Shown: positions 14,978 to 21,056 of the stretch, in pieces | Layout: every line of letters starts with the position of its first letter | How positions within the stretch are numbered: the stretch's first letter is position 1 | Assembly (NCBI GenBank): GCA_902803365.1 | Contig: CADCPU010000143.1 | Span: 1-24,112, forward strand | Reading direction: 5' to 3' | Length of the DNA: 24,112 nucleotides | From: Oscillospiraceae bacterium | GTDB lineage: Bacteria > Bacillota_A > Clostridia > Saccharofermentanales > Saccharofermentanaceae | The notes under the pieces: generated by a model | Told to the model about the DNA's origin: nothing | Database searches by the model: none | Seen by the model: the letters and a program-made list of their open reading frames with translations, nothing else | Translations under genes and position numbers: made by a program

Positions 14978-16129
14978 ATGGCCTTGAAGATTTCTTTTGA
15001 TGCGGTTCCGCTTGTGAGCAACAATATGTCGGGCATCGGCTGGTATGAAGCCGGACAGACCACGGCATTGGTCGACCTATACCCTCAAAACGAATATCAG
15101 TACAATTATTTCGCGGGCAAGACGGCTGAAGTGAAGGCCGAGCGCATCGCGCGTTTTGCACGCGGCAAGGTCGAGGTAAAAAGCTCATCGTTCCCCGGAA
15201 TGGTATACAGGGCAGCGACCAATTTCCTTCCTCTGCCGTATTCGTTCTTCTTCGGTAAGGACAGCGACATCACTCATTTTTTCAACTACATCATCCCGCC
15301 GTTCGTCAAGGGCAAGAAGGTCGTGACCGTCTACGATATGGTCTACAAGGCATTCCCTGAGACCATGCGCGCGAGGACAAAATATATGCTCAATACGGGT
15401 CTGAAGCGCTCGATGAAGAGGGCGGACATCATCGTTACGATATCCGAGTTTTCGAAGTCCGAGATCGTCAAATACTTCCCTGAGCACGAGAGTAAGATCA
15501 GAGTCGTTCCGTGCGGCGTTGATCTTGAAGAGTTCAAGCCTGTGGAAGACCGCGCGCTGATCGACCGCGTCCTTAAAAAATACAATATCGACGGCGACTA
15601 TTTCCTCTACCTCGGAACGCTCGAGCCTCGTAAGAACCTCGTTAAGCTGATCGAGAGCTATGCTCTTTTCGAGAAGACACATAAGGACGGCCCGAAGCTC
15701 GTAATGGCGGGTGGCAAGGGCTGGCTCTACGATTCGATATTCGAGCAGGTAAAGTCCCTGGGCCTTACCGATAAAGTGATATTTACTGACTACGTCGCGT
15801 CCGAGGACAGAACTCCTCTGATGTGCGGAAGTCTCGCATTTGTATTTCCTTCGGTCTATGAAGGATTCGGCATGCCGCCTCTCGAGGCCATGGCGTGCAA
15901 GGTTCCGGTACTGGCATCCAATGCCGCATCGCTCCCTGAAGTTACGGGAGACTGCGCCGTCGTCTGTCCGCCTGATGATGCGGAGGCGATCGCCAAGGGA
16001 CTCGCGTCTTTGTATGAGGACGAAGCCCTGAGAGCCGACCTCGCTGTAAGAGGCTACGAGCGCGCAAAGATGTTCACCTGGGAAAATTCCGCAAAACTCC
16101 TGTACAAGGTATACGAGGAACTTGCCTGA
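14978..16129 (+). CDS. GT4-family glycosyltransferase (first of pair)
   Basis: Retaining glycosyltransferase of the GT-B fold (GT4), about 383 residues, acting at the cytosolic face of the membrane on a lipid- or protein-linked acceptor using a nucleotide sugar. The N-terminal half starts KISFDAVPLVSNNMSGIGWYE; the C-terminal donor half shows YLGTLEPRKNLVKLIESY, VMAGGKGWL and the EX7E motif in YEGFGMPPLEAMACKVPVLAS. Start choice is open: ATG 14978 is only 2 nt from GGAG, whereas TTG 14984 is 8 nt from it and would begin MKISFDA, a typical GT4 start. An internal operon position between the esterase and the second GT4 points to one surface-polysaccharide or glycolipid task. The sugar is not identifiable. 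Confidence 0.88.
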   Translation: MALKISFDAVPLVSNNMSGIGWYEAGQTTALVDLYPQNEYQYNYFAGKTAEVKAERIARFARGKVEVKSSSFPGMVYRAATNFLPLPYSFFFGKDSDITHFFNYIIPPFVKGKKVVTVYDMVYKAFPETMRARTKYMLNTGLKRSMKRADIIVTISEFSKSEIVKYFPEHESKIRVVPCGVDLEEFKPVEDRALIDRVLKKYNIDGDYFLYLGTLEPRKNLVKLIESYALFEKTHKDGPKLVMAGGKGWLYDSIFEQVKSLGLTDKVIFTDYVASEDRTPLMCGSLAFVFPSVYEGFGMPPLEAMACKVPVLASNAASLPEVTGDCAVVCPPDDAEAIAKGLASLYEDEALRADLAVRGYERAKMFTWENSAKLLYKVYEELA

Positions 16130-17250
16130 TGGGAAAGCTTCGTGTCTTGCAGGTCAATAAACTCTACTGGCCGCACATCGGCGGTATCGAAAGCCTCGTA
16201 AAGCAGTATTCCGAGGGCTTGTCGAAGTTCGACGATGTCGACGTCAAGGTGCTCGTCTGTAAGGACGGCAAGGGCAAGGGCTCTGTCGAAGATGTTAACG
16301 GCGTCAACGTTACGCGTGCAAACAGCTTCGGCACATATTTCTCGTGCCCGGTATCATTCGATTTCATTAAAAAGTTCCGCCGCATGGCAAAGGACGCGGA
16401 CGTTGTTGAGATCCACGTTCCGTTCCCGCTCGCGGATGTCGCCCTGATGCTCTCGGGCTATAAGGGCAAGGTCGTTGTCGCATGGCACAGCGACGTTATC
16501 AAGCAGAAAAAACTCCTGTTATTCTATAAGCCGTTCATGAAGTATCTTCTGAAGCGCGCGGATAAGATCGTCGTTGCGACAGAAGGTCACATCAAGGGCT
16601 CGTCTTATCTTCCGAAGTATAAGGATAAGTGCGTAGTGATCCCGTACGGCTTAAACAGCTCGGATTATTCTTCTGTTCCTGCCAAGGACGTACTCGCATC
16701 ACGTGCGACCGATAAGTCAGCCGTCCGTGTATTCTTCTCCGGAAGGCTCGTCTACTACAAGGGCGTCGACGTGCTCCTTAAGGCGTTCCACGAAGTAAAG
16801 GGCGCCGAGCTCTTTATCTCGGGTGACGGTGCGCTTCAGGATGAACTGAAGGCTTTCGTCGACGGTAACGATATGTCTGACAGAGTCCACTTCCTGGGCT
16901 TCCTGTCCGATGAGGACTTAAAATCTGCATTCGCGGACTGCGACATCTTCGTCCTTCCGTCCGTTCAAAAGAGTGAAGCATTCGGTATCGTTCAGCTCGA
17001 GGCTATGGCGTGCGGCAAGCCCGTCATCAACACGGCGCTTGATTCGGGCGTACCATATGTAAGCCTTGACGGCATTACGGGAATAACCGTTCCTCCGGGA
17101 AATGTATCAGCGCTCACGAATGCACTCCGCGATCTCGTTAAGAGCTCCGAGCTTCGTAAGATCTACGGCAAGGCCGCACTGGAACGCGCTACTAAGGAAT
17201 TCGACGAAGAGGTCATCATCCGTAAGCTTCACGACCTGCTCGGCGAGTGA
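16129..17250 (+). CDS. GT4-family glycosyltransferase (second of pair)
   Basis: GT-B fold glycosyltransferase, 373 residues. It begins LRVLQVNKLYWPHIGGIESLVKQYSEGL, the usual GT4 acceptor-domain start with a Gly-Gly loop that closes over the nucleotide sugar. The donor domain shows VFFSGRLVYYKGVDVLLKAF, LFISGDGALQDELKAF, FLGFLSDEDL and the EX7E motif in SEAFGIVQLEAMACGKPVINT. No membrane segment is present. Its ATG shares one base with the previous stop (TGATG), so translation is coupled. The two transferases are only distantly alike and probably add different sugars in sequence. The stop lies 6 bp from that of the convergent methyltransferase, with no terminator between. Confidence 0.9.
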   Translation: MGKLRVLQVNKLYWPHIGGIESLVKQYSEGLSKFDDVDVKVLVCKDGKGKGSVEDVNGVNVTRANSFGTYFSCPVSFDFIKKFRRMAKDADVVEIHVPFPLADVALMLSGYKGKVVVAWHSDVIKQKKLLLFYKPFMKYLLKRADKIVVATEGHIKGSSYLPKYKDKCVVIPYGLNSSDYSSVPAKDVLASRATDKSAVRVFFSGRLVYYKGVDVLLKAFHEVKGAELFISGDGALQDELKAFVDGNDMSDRVHFLGFLSDEDLKSAFADCDIFVLPSVQKSEAFGIVQLEAMACGKPVINTALDSGVPYVSLDGITGITVPPGNVSALTNALRDLVKSSELRKIYGKAALERATKEFDEEVIIRKLHDLLGE

Positions 17251-17256
17251 TATCCG

Positions 17257-17844
17257 TTATTTCTCATTTGTGATCAACGCGACGCAGCAGTCCATGAGGC
17301 CGTGAGCCGTCTCGTACTGCGGCTTAAGGCCCATATCATTCCAAAATCTCCTGTAGCTCTCTTCGTTAAAGGTTCTCTTGAAGACGCTCTTCATTGAATT
17401 TACGAGCCTGTTTCCGTCACACATATAGGTCGGGATGATGATGAGCCCGCCGGGTTTGACGACGCGCTTAAGCTCGCTTATGGCCTTGCGCGGTTCGTCA
17501 AGAAGGTGGATGACGTTGCCTGCGACGGCCTTGTCAAAAGAGTTGTCTGCGTACTTTAAGTTTGTGATGTCGCCTTCTTCAAAGAAGACGTTGTTCCTGC
17601 CGCGAAGCTTCTTTCTGGCCTCATCGAGCATGTTTGGCGAGAAGTCTGTCGCGACTATCTGCCTGCAATTCGGTGCCATTACGGAGGTGATGATGCCTGT
17701 TCCGCAGGCGCATTCGAGGACCTTGTCCTGATCTTCGAGGTGCGAAGCGCAGATCCTCGTCATCTCCTTGTTGGCCTTGTTGTTGAACGACTCCAAGTTG
17801 TCGTACATAAATGAGATCCTATCCCAAAACATCCTTATATCCAT
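17257..17844 (-). CDS. Small class I SAM-dependent methyltransferase
   Basis: A 195-residue cytosolic methyltransferase of the UbiE-like class I fold. Motif I is VLECACGTGIITSVM, with Asp in IVATDFSPNML as the likely ribose-binding acid, EEGDITNLKYADNSFDKAVAGNVIHLL as motifs II-III and VVKPGGLIIIPTY as the motif after it. No substrate-specific domain follows, so the methyl acceptor is unknown. The start is uncertain: the ATG at 17844 is immediately preceded by AAGGG, too close for normal use, and an ATG four codons later (17832) is 12 nt from it. Its promoter is covered by four evenly spaced palindromes, so it is probably tightly repressed, but no regulator is encoded beside it. Divergence from birA raises the thought of BioC; the protein is too short and unlike it, so I do not favour that. 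Confidence 0.85.
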   Translation of the reverse strand: MDIRMFWDRISFMYDNLESFNNKANKEMTRICASHLEDQDKVLECACGTGIITSVMAPNCRQIVATDFSPNMLDEARKKLRGRNNVFFEEGDITNLKYADNSFDKAVAGNVIHLLDEPRKAISELKRVVKPGGLIIIPTYMCDGNRLVNSMKSVFKRTFNEESYRRFWNDMGLKPQYETAHGLMDCCVALITNEK

Positions 17845-17864
17845 CCCTTATCTCATGATGTTAA

Positions 17865-17922
17865 CTTATATGAATGTATGTTCATATGAATTACAATTCA
17901 TATGATACACCGTTCAAATGAA
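17865..17922. promoter_or_regulatory. Array of four TTCATATGAA-like palindromes with 16-bp spacing
   Basis: Palindromic 10-mers lie at 17865-17874 (CTTATATGAA), 17881-17890 (TTCATATGAA), 17897-17906 (TTCATATGAT) and 17913-17922 (TTCAAATGAA). They match the consensus at 8, 10, 9 and 9 positions, and their centres are exactly 16 bp apart. The second and third together make an 11-bp-arm inverted repeat (17882-17892 with 17895-17905). The array covers the methyltransferase promoter from spacer to about +30, so it is probably a repressor operator. The regulator is unknown. Confidence 0.72.
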
Positions 17923-17929
17923 TTGTCAA
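17902..17929 (-). promoter_or_regulatory. Methyltransferase gene promoter
   Basis: On the minus strand there is a perfect TTGACA at 17929-17924, a 16-bp spacer and TATCAT (5 of 6) at 17907-17902, giving a start near 17895. The spacer and -10 coincide with two of the palindromes. Confidence 0.7.
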
Positions 17930-17938
17930 CAGAAAGTT

Positions 17939-17968
17939 AGTTAACCTTTTTCGAAAATGTGGTTGACT
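17939..17968 (+). promoter_or_regulatory. Probable BirA operator
   Basis: AGTTAACC (17939-17946) and GGTTGACT (17961-17968) form an inverted repeat (7 of 8) around a 14-nt centre, in the form of the Firmicute BirA box GTTAACC-N14-GGTTAAC. The right arm overlaps the -35 of the birA promoter, so biotinyl-AMP-bound BirA would block it. The match comes from knowledge of the box and its position before birA-bioY-bioB. Confidence 0.62.
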
Positions 17969-17991
17969 GTTAACCCGGGCAGTGGTATCTT
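17963..17991 (+). promoter_or_regulatory. birA-bioY-bioB promoter
   Basis: TTGACT (17963-17968), a 17-bp spacer and TATCTT (17986-17991) preceded by TGG. The start would be near 17998, only a few bases before GGAGGTG at 18001, giving a very short leader. Confidence 0.6.
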
Positions 17992-18015
17992 GTCATTCGT
18001 GGAGGTGCTTATTAG

Positions 18016-18984
18016 GTGAGTACGAAGGATAAACTGCTTAAGCTCTTTGAAGAGAACAAGGGCACATATCTGTCAGGCGAAGAGATAGCGGACAAGCTCG
18101 ATATCTCAAGGACTGCCGTATGGAAAGCCGTAAACAGCCTTAAGGATTCGGGCTACCCCATCGATTCACAGAAGAACAGGGGCTACTGCCTGTCACCCAT
18201 GACGGATATCGTATCCGCGTCGGGTATCGGAAAGTACTTAAGTACCGGTCTTACGGTCGAAGTCTATGACGAAGTCGTCTCCACGAATACCATGCTCAAG
18301 GAGCGCGCGTCTCAGGGCGCCAAAGAGGGCCTCGTGATAATCGCGAACTCCCAGACGGGCGGCAAGGGAAGGCTCGGAAGACAGTTTTACTCGCCTCTTG
18401 ATACGGGAGTATACATAAGCGTTCTTTTAAGGCCCGTAACACTTCCGCCGCAGGAAGCACTCAAGGTCACGACGATGGCTGCGGTAGCCGCGAGCGAAGC
18501 GGTCGACGCGGTATCGGGCAGGGAGTCGAAGATCAAGTGGGTCAACGACATATACCTGGACGGCCTTAAGGTCGCAGGGATCCTAACCGAAGCTTCGGTC
18601 AGCATGGAAAGCGGTCATCTTGAATATGCGGTACTCGGTATCGGATTTAACGTCTACGAGCCGAAGGGCGGATTCCCTGATGATATCAAGGGCATTGCAG
18701 GCGCGATACTTCCGGAGTCTGCGGCAGATGCCAAGAACAGGATAGCCGCTGAGTTCCTGAACAGGTTCTTCAAGATCTACAGCGCACCTGAAGGATCCGA
18801 TTATTCAGGAAGATACAAGGAAAGAAGCCTCGTAACGGGTAAGAAAGTAAACGTCATAACGCCCGTTGGAAGCTCCAAGGCGACAGTGCTCGACATAACG
18901 GACGACTGTTCGCTCCTGGTCAGATACGAAGACGGAACCGTCAAGGAACTGTCGACAGGCGAAGTCAGTATCAGACCGGAATAA
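18016..18984 (+). CDS. birA: Bifunctional biotin ligase / biotin operon repressor BirA
   Basis: BirA makes biotinyl-5'-AMP and transfers biotin to carboxylase carrier domains; with biotinyl-AMP bound it dimerises and represses biotin genes. The 322 residues have a winged-helix N-terminus (1-62: LSGEEIADKLDISRTAVWKAVNSLKDSGYPI), the catalytic domain with the adenylate-binding loop GGKGRLGRQ (115-123), KWVNDIYLDGLKVAG with K185, and the C-terminal SH3-like domain ending GTVKELSTGEVSIR. All parts of the bifunctional type are present, so it should regulate as well as ligate. Start is GTG 18016 with GGAGGTG 8 nt upstream. A probable BirA box overlaps its promoter, fitting autoregulation. bioY follows after 33 bp. 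Confidence 0.95.
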   Translation: MSTKDKLLKLFEENKGTYLSGEEIADKLDISRTAVWKAVNSLKDSGYPIDSQKNRGYCLSPMTDIVSASGIGKYLSTGLTVEVYDEVVSTNTMLKERASQGAKEGLVIIANSQTGGKGRLGRQFYSPLDTGVYISVLLRPVTLPPQEALKVTTMAAVAASEAVDAVSGRESKIKWVNDIYLDGLKVAGILTEASVSMESGHLEYAVLGIGFNVYEPKGGFPDDIKGIAGAILPESAADAKNRIAAEFLNRFFKIYSAPEGSDYSGRYKERSLVTGKKVNVITPVGSSKATVLDITDDCSLLVRYEDGTVKELSTGEVSIRPE

Positions 18985-19017
18985 ATATCACTACACATCT
19001 TTTAAGGAGTTATTTGT

Positions 19018-19572
19018 ATGAACAACAAGACATACAGGTTGGTTTTGTGCGCCCTTTTTGCGGCGTTGATCGCGATAGGAGCTTTTATAAAGATACCGGT
19101 ACCGCTTATTCCGTTTACGCTTCAGATCATGTTTACGACTATGGCGGGACTTCTTCTCGGACCTAAGCTCGCACCATTGTCGGTAGCTGTCTACGTTGTA
19201 CTCGGAATAGCAGGACTTCCTGTCTTTACGGGCGGAGGCGGACCTTCCTATGTCCTTCAGCCGAGCTTCGGCTACCTCATAGGATTTATAATCGGAGCCG
19301 CCGTTACCGGCGTGATCGCATTCAAGGGAAAGCCGACGTTTGTAAGATTTCTTGTTGCTTCATTTGTCGGGCTCCTGATCGTATATACGATCGGATGTGC
19401 TTACTGCTATGCAATCAGTAATCTCTATCTTAAAAATGATCTCGGTGTAAAGACCGTAGTGTTCAAGGGAGCCGTCATGTGCCTTCCGGGCGATATCATA
19501 AAGTGCGTATTGGCTTCAGTTATCGGCAGCCGTATCGCGCCTTGGACAAGAAGGAAACTCGGAAATGCGTAA
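19018..19572 (+). CDS. bioY: Biotin ECF-transporter substrate-binding component BioY
   Basis: Integral membrane S-component that binds biotin for uptake by an energy-coupling-factor transporter, 184 residues with about six hydrophobic segments. Family marks are IKIPVPLIPFTLQIMFTTMAGLLLGPK near the N-terminus, GIAGLPVFTGGGGPSYVLQPSFGYLIGF in the middle, and the C-terminal segment CLPGDIIKCVLASVIGSRI with the D-x-x-K pair typical of BioY. The ATPase and EcfT components are absent here, so it must share a general ECF module encoded elsewhere, as is common in Firmicutes. AAGGAG lies 9 nt before the ATG. It sits between birA and bioB and overlaps bioB by 8 bp, so uptake and the last step of synthesis are co-regulated. 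Confidence 0.95.
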   Translation: MNNKTYRLVLCALFAALIAIGAFIKIPVPLIPFTLQIMFTTMAGLLLGPKLAPLSVAVYVVLGIAGLPVFTGGGGPSYVLQPSFGYLIGFIIGAAVTGVIAFKGKPTFVRFLVASFVGLLIVYTIGCAYCYAISNLYLKNDLGVKTVVFKGAVMCLPGDIIKCVLASVIGSRIAPWTRRKLGNA

Positions 19573-20524
19573 TATACTTAATGATCTGACTAAGAAAGTA
19601 CTGGACGGCGAGGAGATAAGCAGGGAAGAAGCGCTCATGCTCTATGATGTGCCTCTTGATGAGCTTAAAAAGGCCGCCGACAGGATAAGGCAAAAGTTTA
19701 TGGGATCGGCCTTTGATATATGCACGATCATAAACGGCAAATCAGGTATGTGCTCTGAGGACTGCAAGTTCTGCGCACAGTCCTGCCGCAACCATACTGA
19801 TATAAGAAGATATCCGCTCTTATCGACGGAGGAGATAGTCAAGGCCGCCGTTAAAAATCATGAAGCGGGTATGATGAGGTTCTCGATCGTAACTTCCGGA
19901 AAAAGGTTGAGCGATGAAGAAGTCGACAGGATGTGTGAGACCGTAAAGGCGATAAAGAGAGCTTGTCCGATAAGTGTCTGCGTCTCATTCGGATTGCTTA
20001 ACGAAGAACAGTTCAGAAAGCTCAAGGAAGCCGGAGTAAGCCGCGTCCATAATAATCTCGAATCATCCGAGAGGTATTTTGCAAAGGTATGCAGTACTCA
20101 TACTTATGATGAAAAGAAGAAAGCAATAGCAGAGGCGCGTCGGGCAGGGCTTGAAGTGTGCAGCGGCGGACTGGTAGGCATGGGCGAGAGCAGGGAAGAC
20201 AGGATCGATATGGCCCTGACCTTAAGGGACCTTGAGATCGGGAGCGTTCCCGTAAATATGCTTAATCCGATACCCGGAACCCCCTTTGGCGATCTTCCGA
20301 AGATGGAATACGAGGAGTTCGTAAGAACGATCGCGATCTACAGATTTATACTTCCCAAGGCATTTATAAGGCTTGCCGGCGGAAGAGGTCTAATGGAAGA
20401 TAAGGGAAGAGAATGCTTCCTGTCCGGTGCGGATGCCGCCATATCGGGCGATATGCTGACTACGTCGGGTATCACGGCTCAAAGCGACAAGGAACTCATC
20501 GATTCGCTGGGTTTTCATATCTGA
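19565..20524 (+). CDS. bioB: Biotin synthase BioB
   Basis: Radical SAM enzyme that inserts sulphur into dethiobiotin to form biotin, 319 residues. The [4Fe-4S]-SAM motif is C63-x3-C67-x2-C70 (CSEDCKFC). The second-cluster ligands of E. coli BioB can be placed: C139 in SVCVSFG, C199 in EVCSGGLVGMG and R269 in FIRLAGGR. The substrate loop reads HNNLESS where E. coli has NHNLDTS, so one Asn is His and the Asp is Glu; this is a moderately diverged branch. The ATG overlaps the bioY stop by 8 bp with AAGGAAA 8 nt upstream. With no bioA, bioD or bioF in the cluster, the cell probably uses imported dethiobiotin or biotin. No strong terminator directly follows the stop. Confidence 0.92.
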   Translation: MRNILNDLTKKVLDGEEISREEALMLYDVPLDELKKAADRIRQKFMGSAFDICTIINGKSGMCSEDCKFCAQSCRNHTDIRRYPLLSTEEIVKAAVKNHEAGMMRFSIVTSGKRLSDEEVDRMCETVKAIKRACPISVCVSFGLLNEEQFRKLKEAGVSRVHNNLESSERYFAKVCSTHTYDEKKKAIAEARRAGLEVCSGGLVGMGESREDRIDMALTLRDLEIGSVPVNMLNPIPGTPFGDLPKMEYEEFVRTIAIYRFILPKAFIRLAGGRGLMEDKGRECFLSGADAAISGDMLTTSGITAQSDKELIDSLGFHI

Positions 20525-20550
20525 ATATAAAGCCTCCTTTACATGAGGAA

Positions 20551-20575
20551 GGCCGCCTCGTTGGTAAAGGCGGCC
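20551..20575 (+). other. GC-rich hairpin downstream of bioB
   Basis: GGCCGCCT (20551-20558) pairs perfectly with AGGCGGCC (20568-20575), loop CGTTGGTAA. No T-run follows, so it is not a standard intrinsic terminator. It lies between bioB and the small ORF and may protect the bioB message 3' end or separate the two. Confidence 0.6.
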
Positions 20576-20601
20576 CTGAATAATAGAAAGGAGGTACAAA
20601 T

Positions 20602-20655
20602 ATGAATTACATCAATTGTTTGCTTGTTAAATTTATTTTAGCACCGATAAAGTAA
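20602..20655 (+). CDS. Small ORF of 17 codons with a strong ribosome binding site
   Basis: AAAGGAGGT at 20587-20595 is followed after 6 nt by ATG 20602 and an open frame MNYINCLLVKFILAPIK ending in TAA at 20653-20655. The Shine-Dalgarno match is as good as any in the window and the spacing ideal, which is unlikely by chance for a non-translated site. The peptide is hydrophobic with two Lys, such as a small membrane peptide. It contains no Trp, so it is not a classical trp leader peptide, and it lies upstream of the T-box promoter. Without its own clear promoter it is probably read on the biotin transcript. No function can be assigned. Confidence 0.45.
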   Translation: MNYINCLLVKFILAPIK

Positions 20656-20713
20656 TTTTGACAGAAGCAAGAACGCTTGTTTTCAAAAGGTTAACATTCG
20701 TCTATTGAAAACA

Positions 20714-20743
20714 TTGACATGACCCCCGTAAACGTGATACTAT
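20714..20743 (+). promoter_or_regulatory. trp operon promoter
   Basis: A perfect TTGACA at 20714-20719 is followed, after 18 bp, by TACTAT at 20738-20743 with TGA before it. The start would be near 20750, just ahead of T-box stem I. Confidence 0.6.
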
Positions 20744-20749
20744 CACCAC

Positions 20750-21021
20750 AACATTAAAACCGTTGACGCGGAGATAACGGTGATGATGCTCCTACAGAGA
20801 GCCGGCGATGCTGAGAATCCGGCGGAAAACAAGTCATCAAATGGACCGCTGAGGGTGCAGTCAAATGCGTTAAGCAAAGTATTCTGCAACGTCGGGGCAT
20901 ACGTTACATGCCGGAGATATGATGGTATCTCGCTAAGCGCACGACGTCATAGTCGTGAATCAAGGTGGCACCGCGAATTTATTCGTCCTTGACAGATCTA
21001 TAGTTCTGTCGAGGATTTTTT
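20750..21021 (+). promoter_or_regulatory. Trp T-box riboswitch controlling trpEGD
   Basis: The conserved T-box sequence AAGGTGGCACCGCG lies at 20962-20975. Stem I can be drawn: GCGG (20768-20771) with CCGC (20846-20849), and above it TGATGA (20781-20786) with TCATCA (20834-20839). The specifier loop between these helices on the 3' side holds TGG at 20842-20844, the Trp codon, which fits the genes downstream. Uncharged tRNA-Trp would pair with it and, through its NCCA end, with the T-box, favouring the antiterminator. Charged tRNA leaves the terminator at 20986-21021 to form. About 30 bp of untranslated sequence with GGAGG then lead to trpE. Confidence 0.93.
20986..21021 (+). terminator. T-box terminator hairpin
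   Basis: An 11-bp stem (one G-T pair) joins 20986-20996 (TCCTTGACAGA) with 21005-21015 around an 8-nt loop, followed by six T at 21016-21021. Its 5' arm lies just after the T-box sequence, as needed for exclusive folding with the antiterminator. Confidence 0.9.
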
Positions 21022-21056
21022 GTTTCCTCCGGAACTTGTAAAAGGAGGAAAAACAA

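Noticed and set aside
17257..17844. Methyltransferase as BioC of biotin synthesis because it diverges from birA
   Set aside because: It is 195 residues where BioC has about 250, shows no feature specific to BioC that I can identify, and its promoter is covered by palindromes unlike the BirA box.
20664..20684. Possible terminator of the biotin operon (CAAG-AACG-CTTG hairpin)
   Set aside because: The stem relies on G-T pairs and the T-run is inside it rather than after it, so it is too weak to annotate.
20780..20992. 70-codon open frame across the T-box region
   Set aside because: It spans stem I, the specifier loop and the T-box sequence, which explain the conservation; no ribosome binding site was seen.
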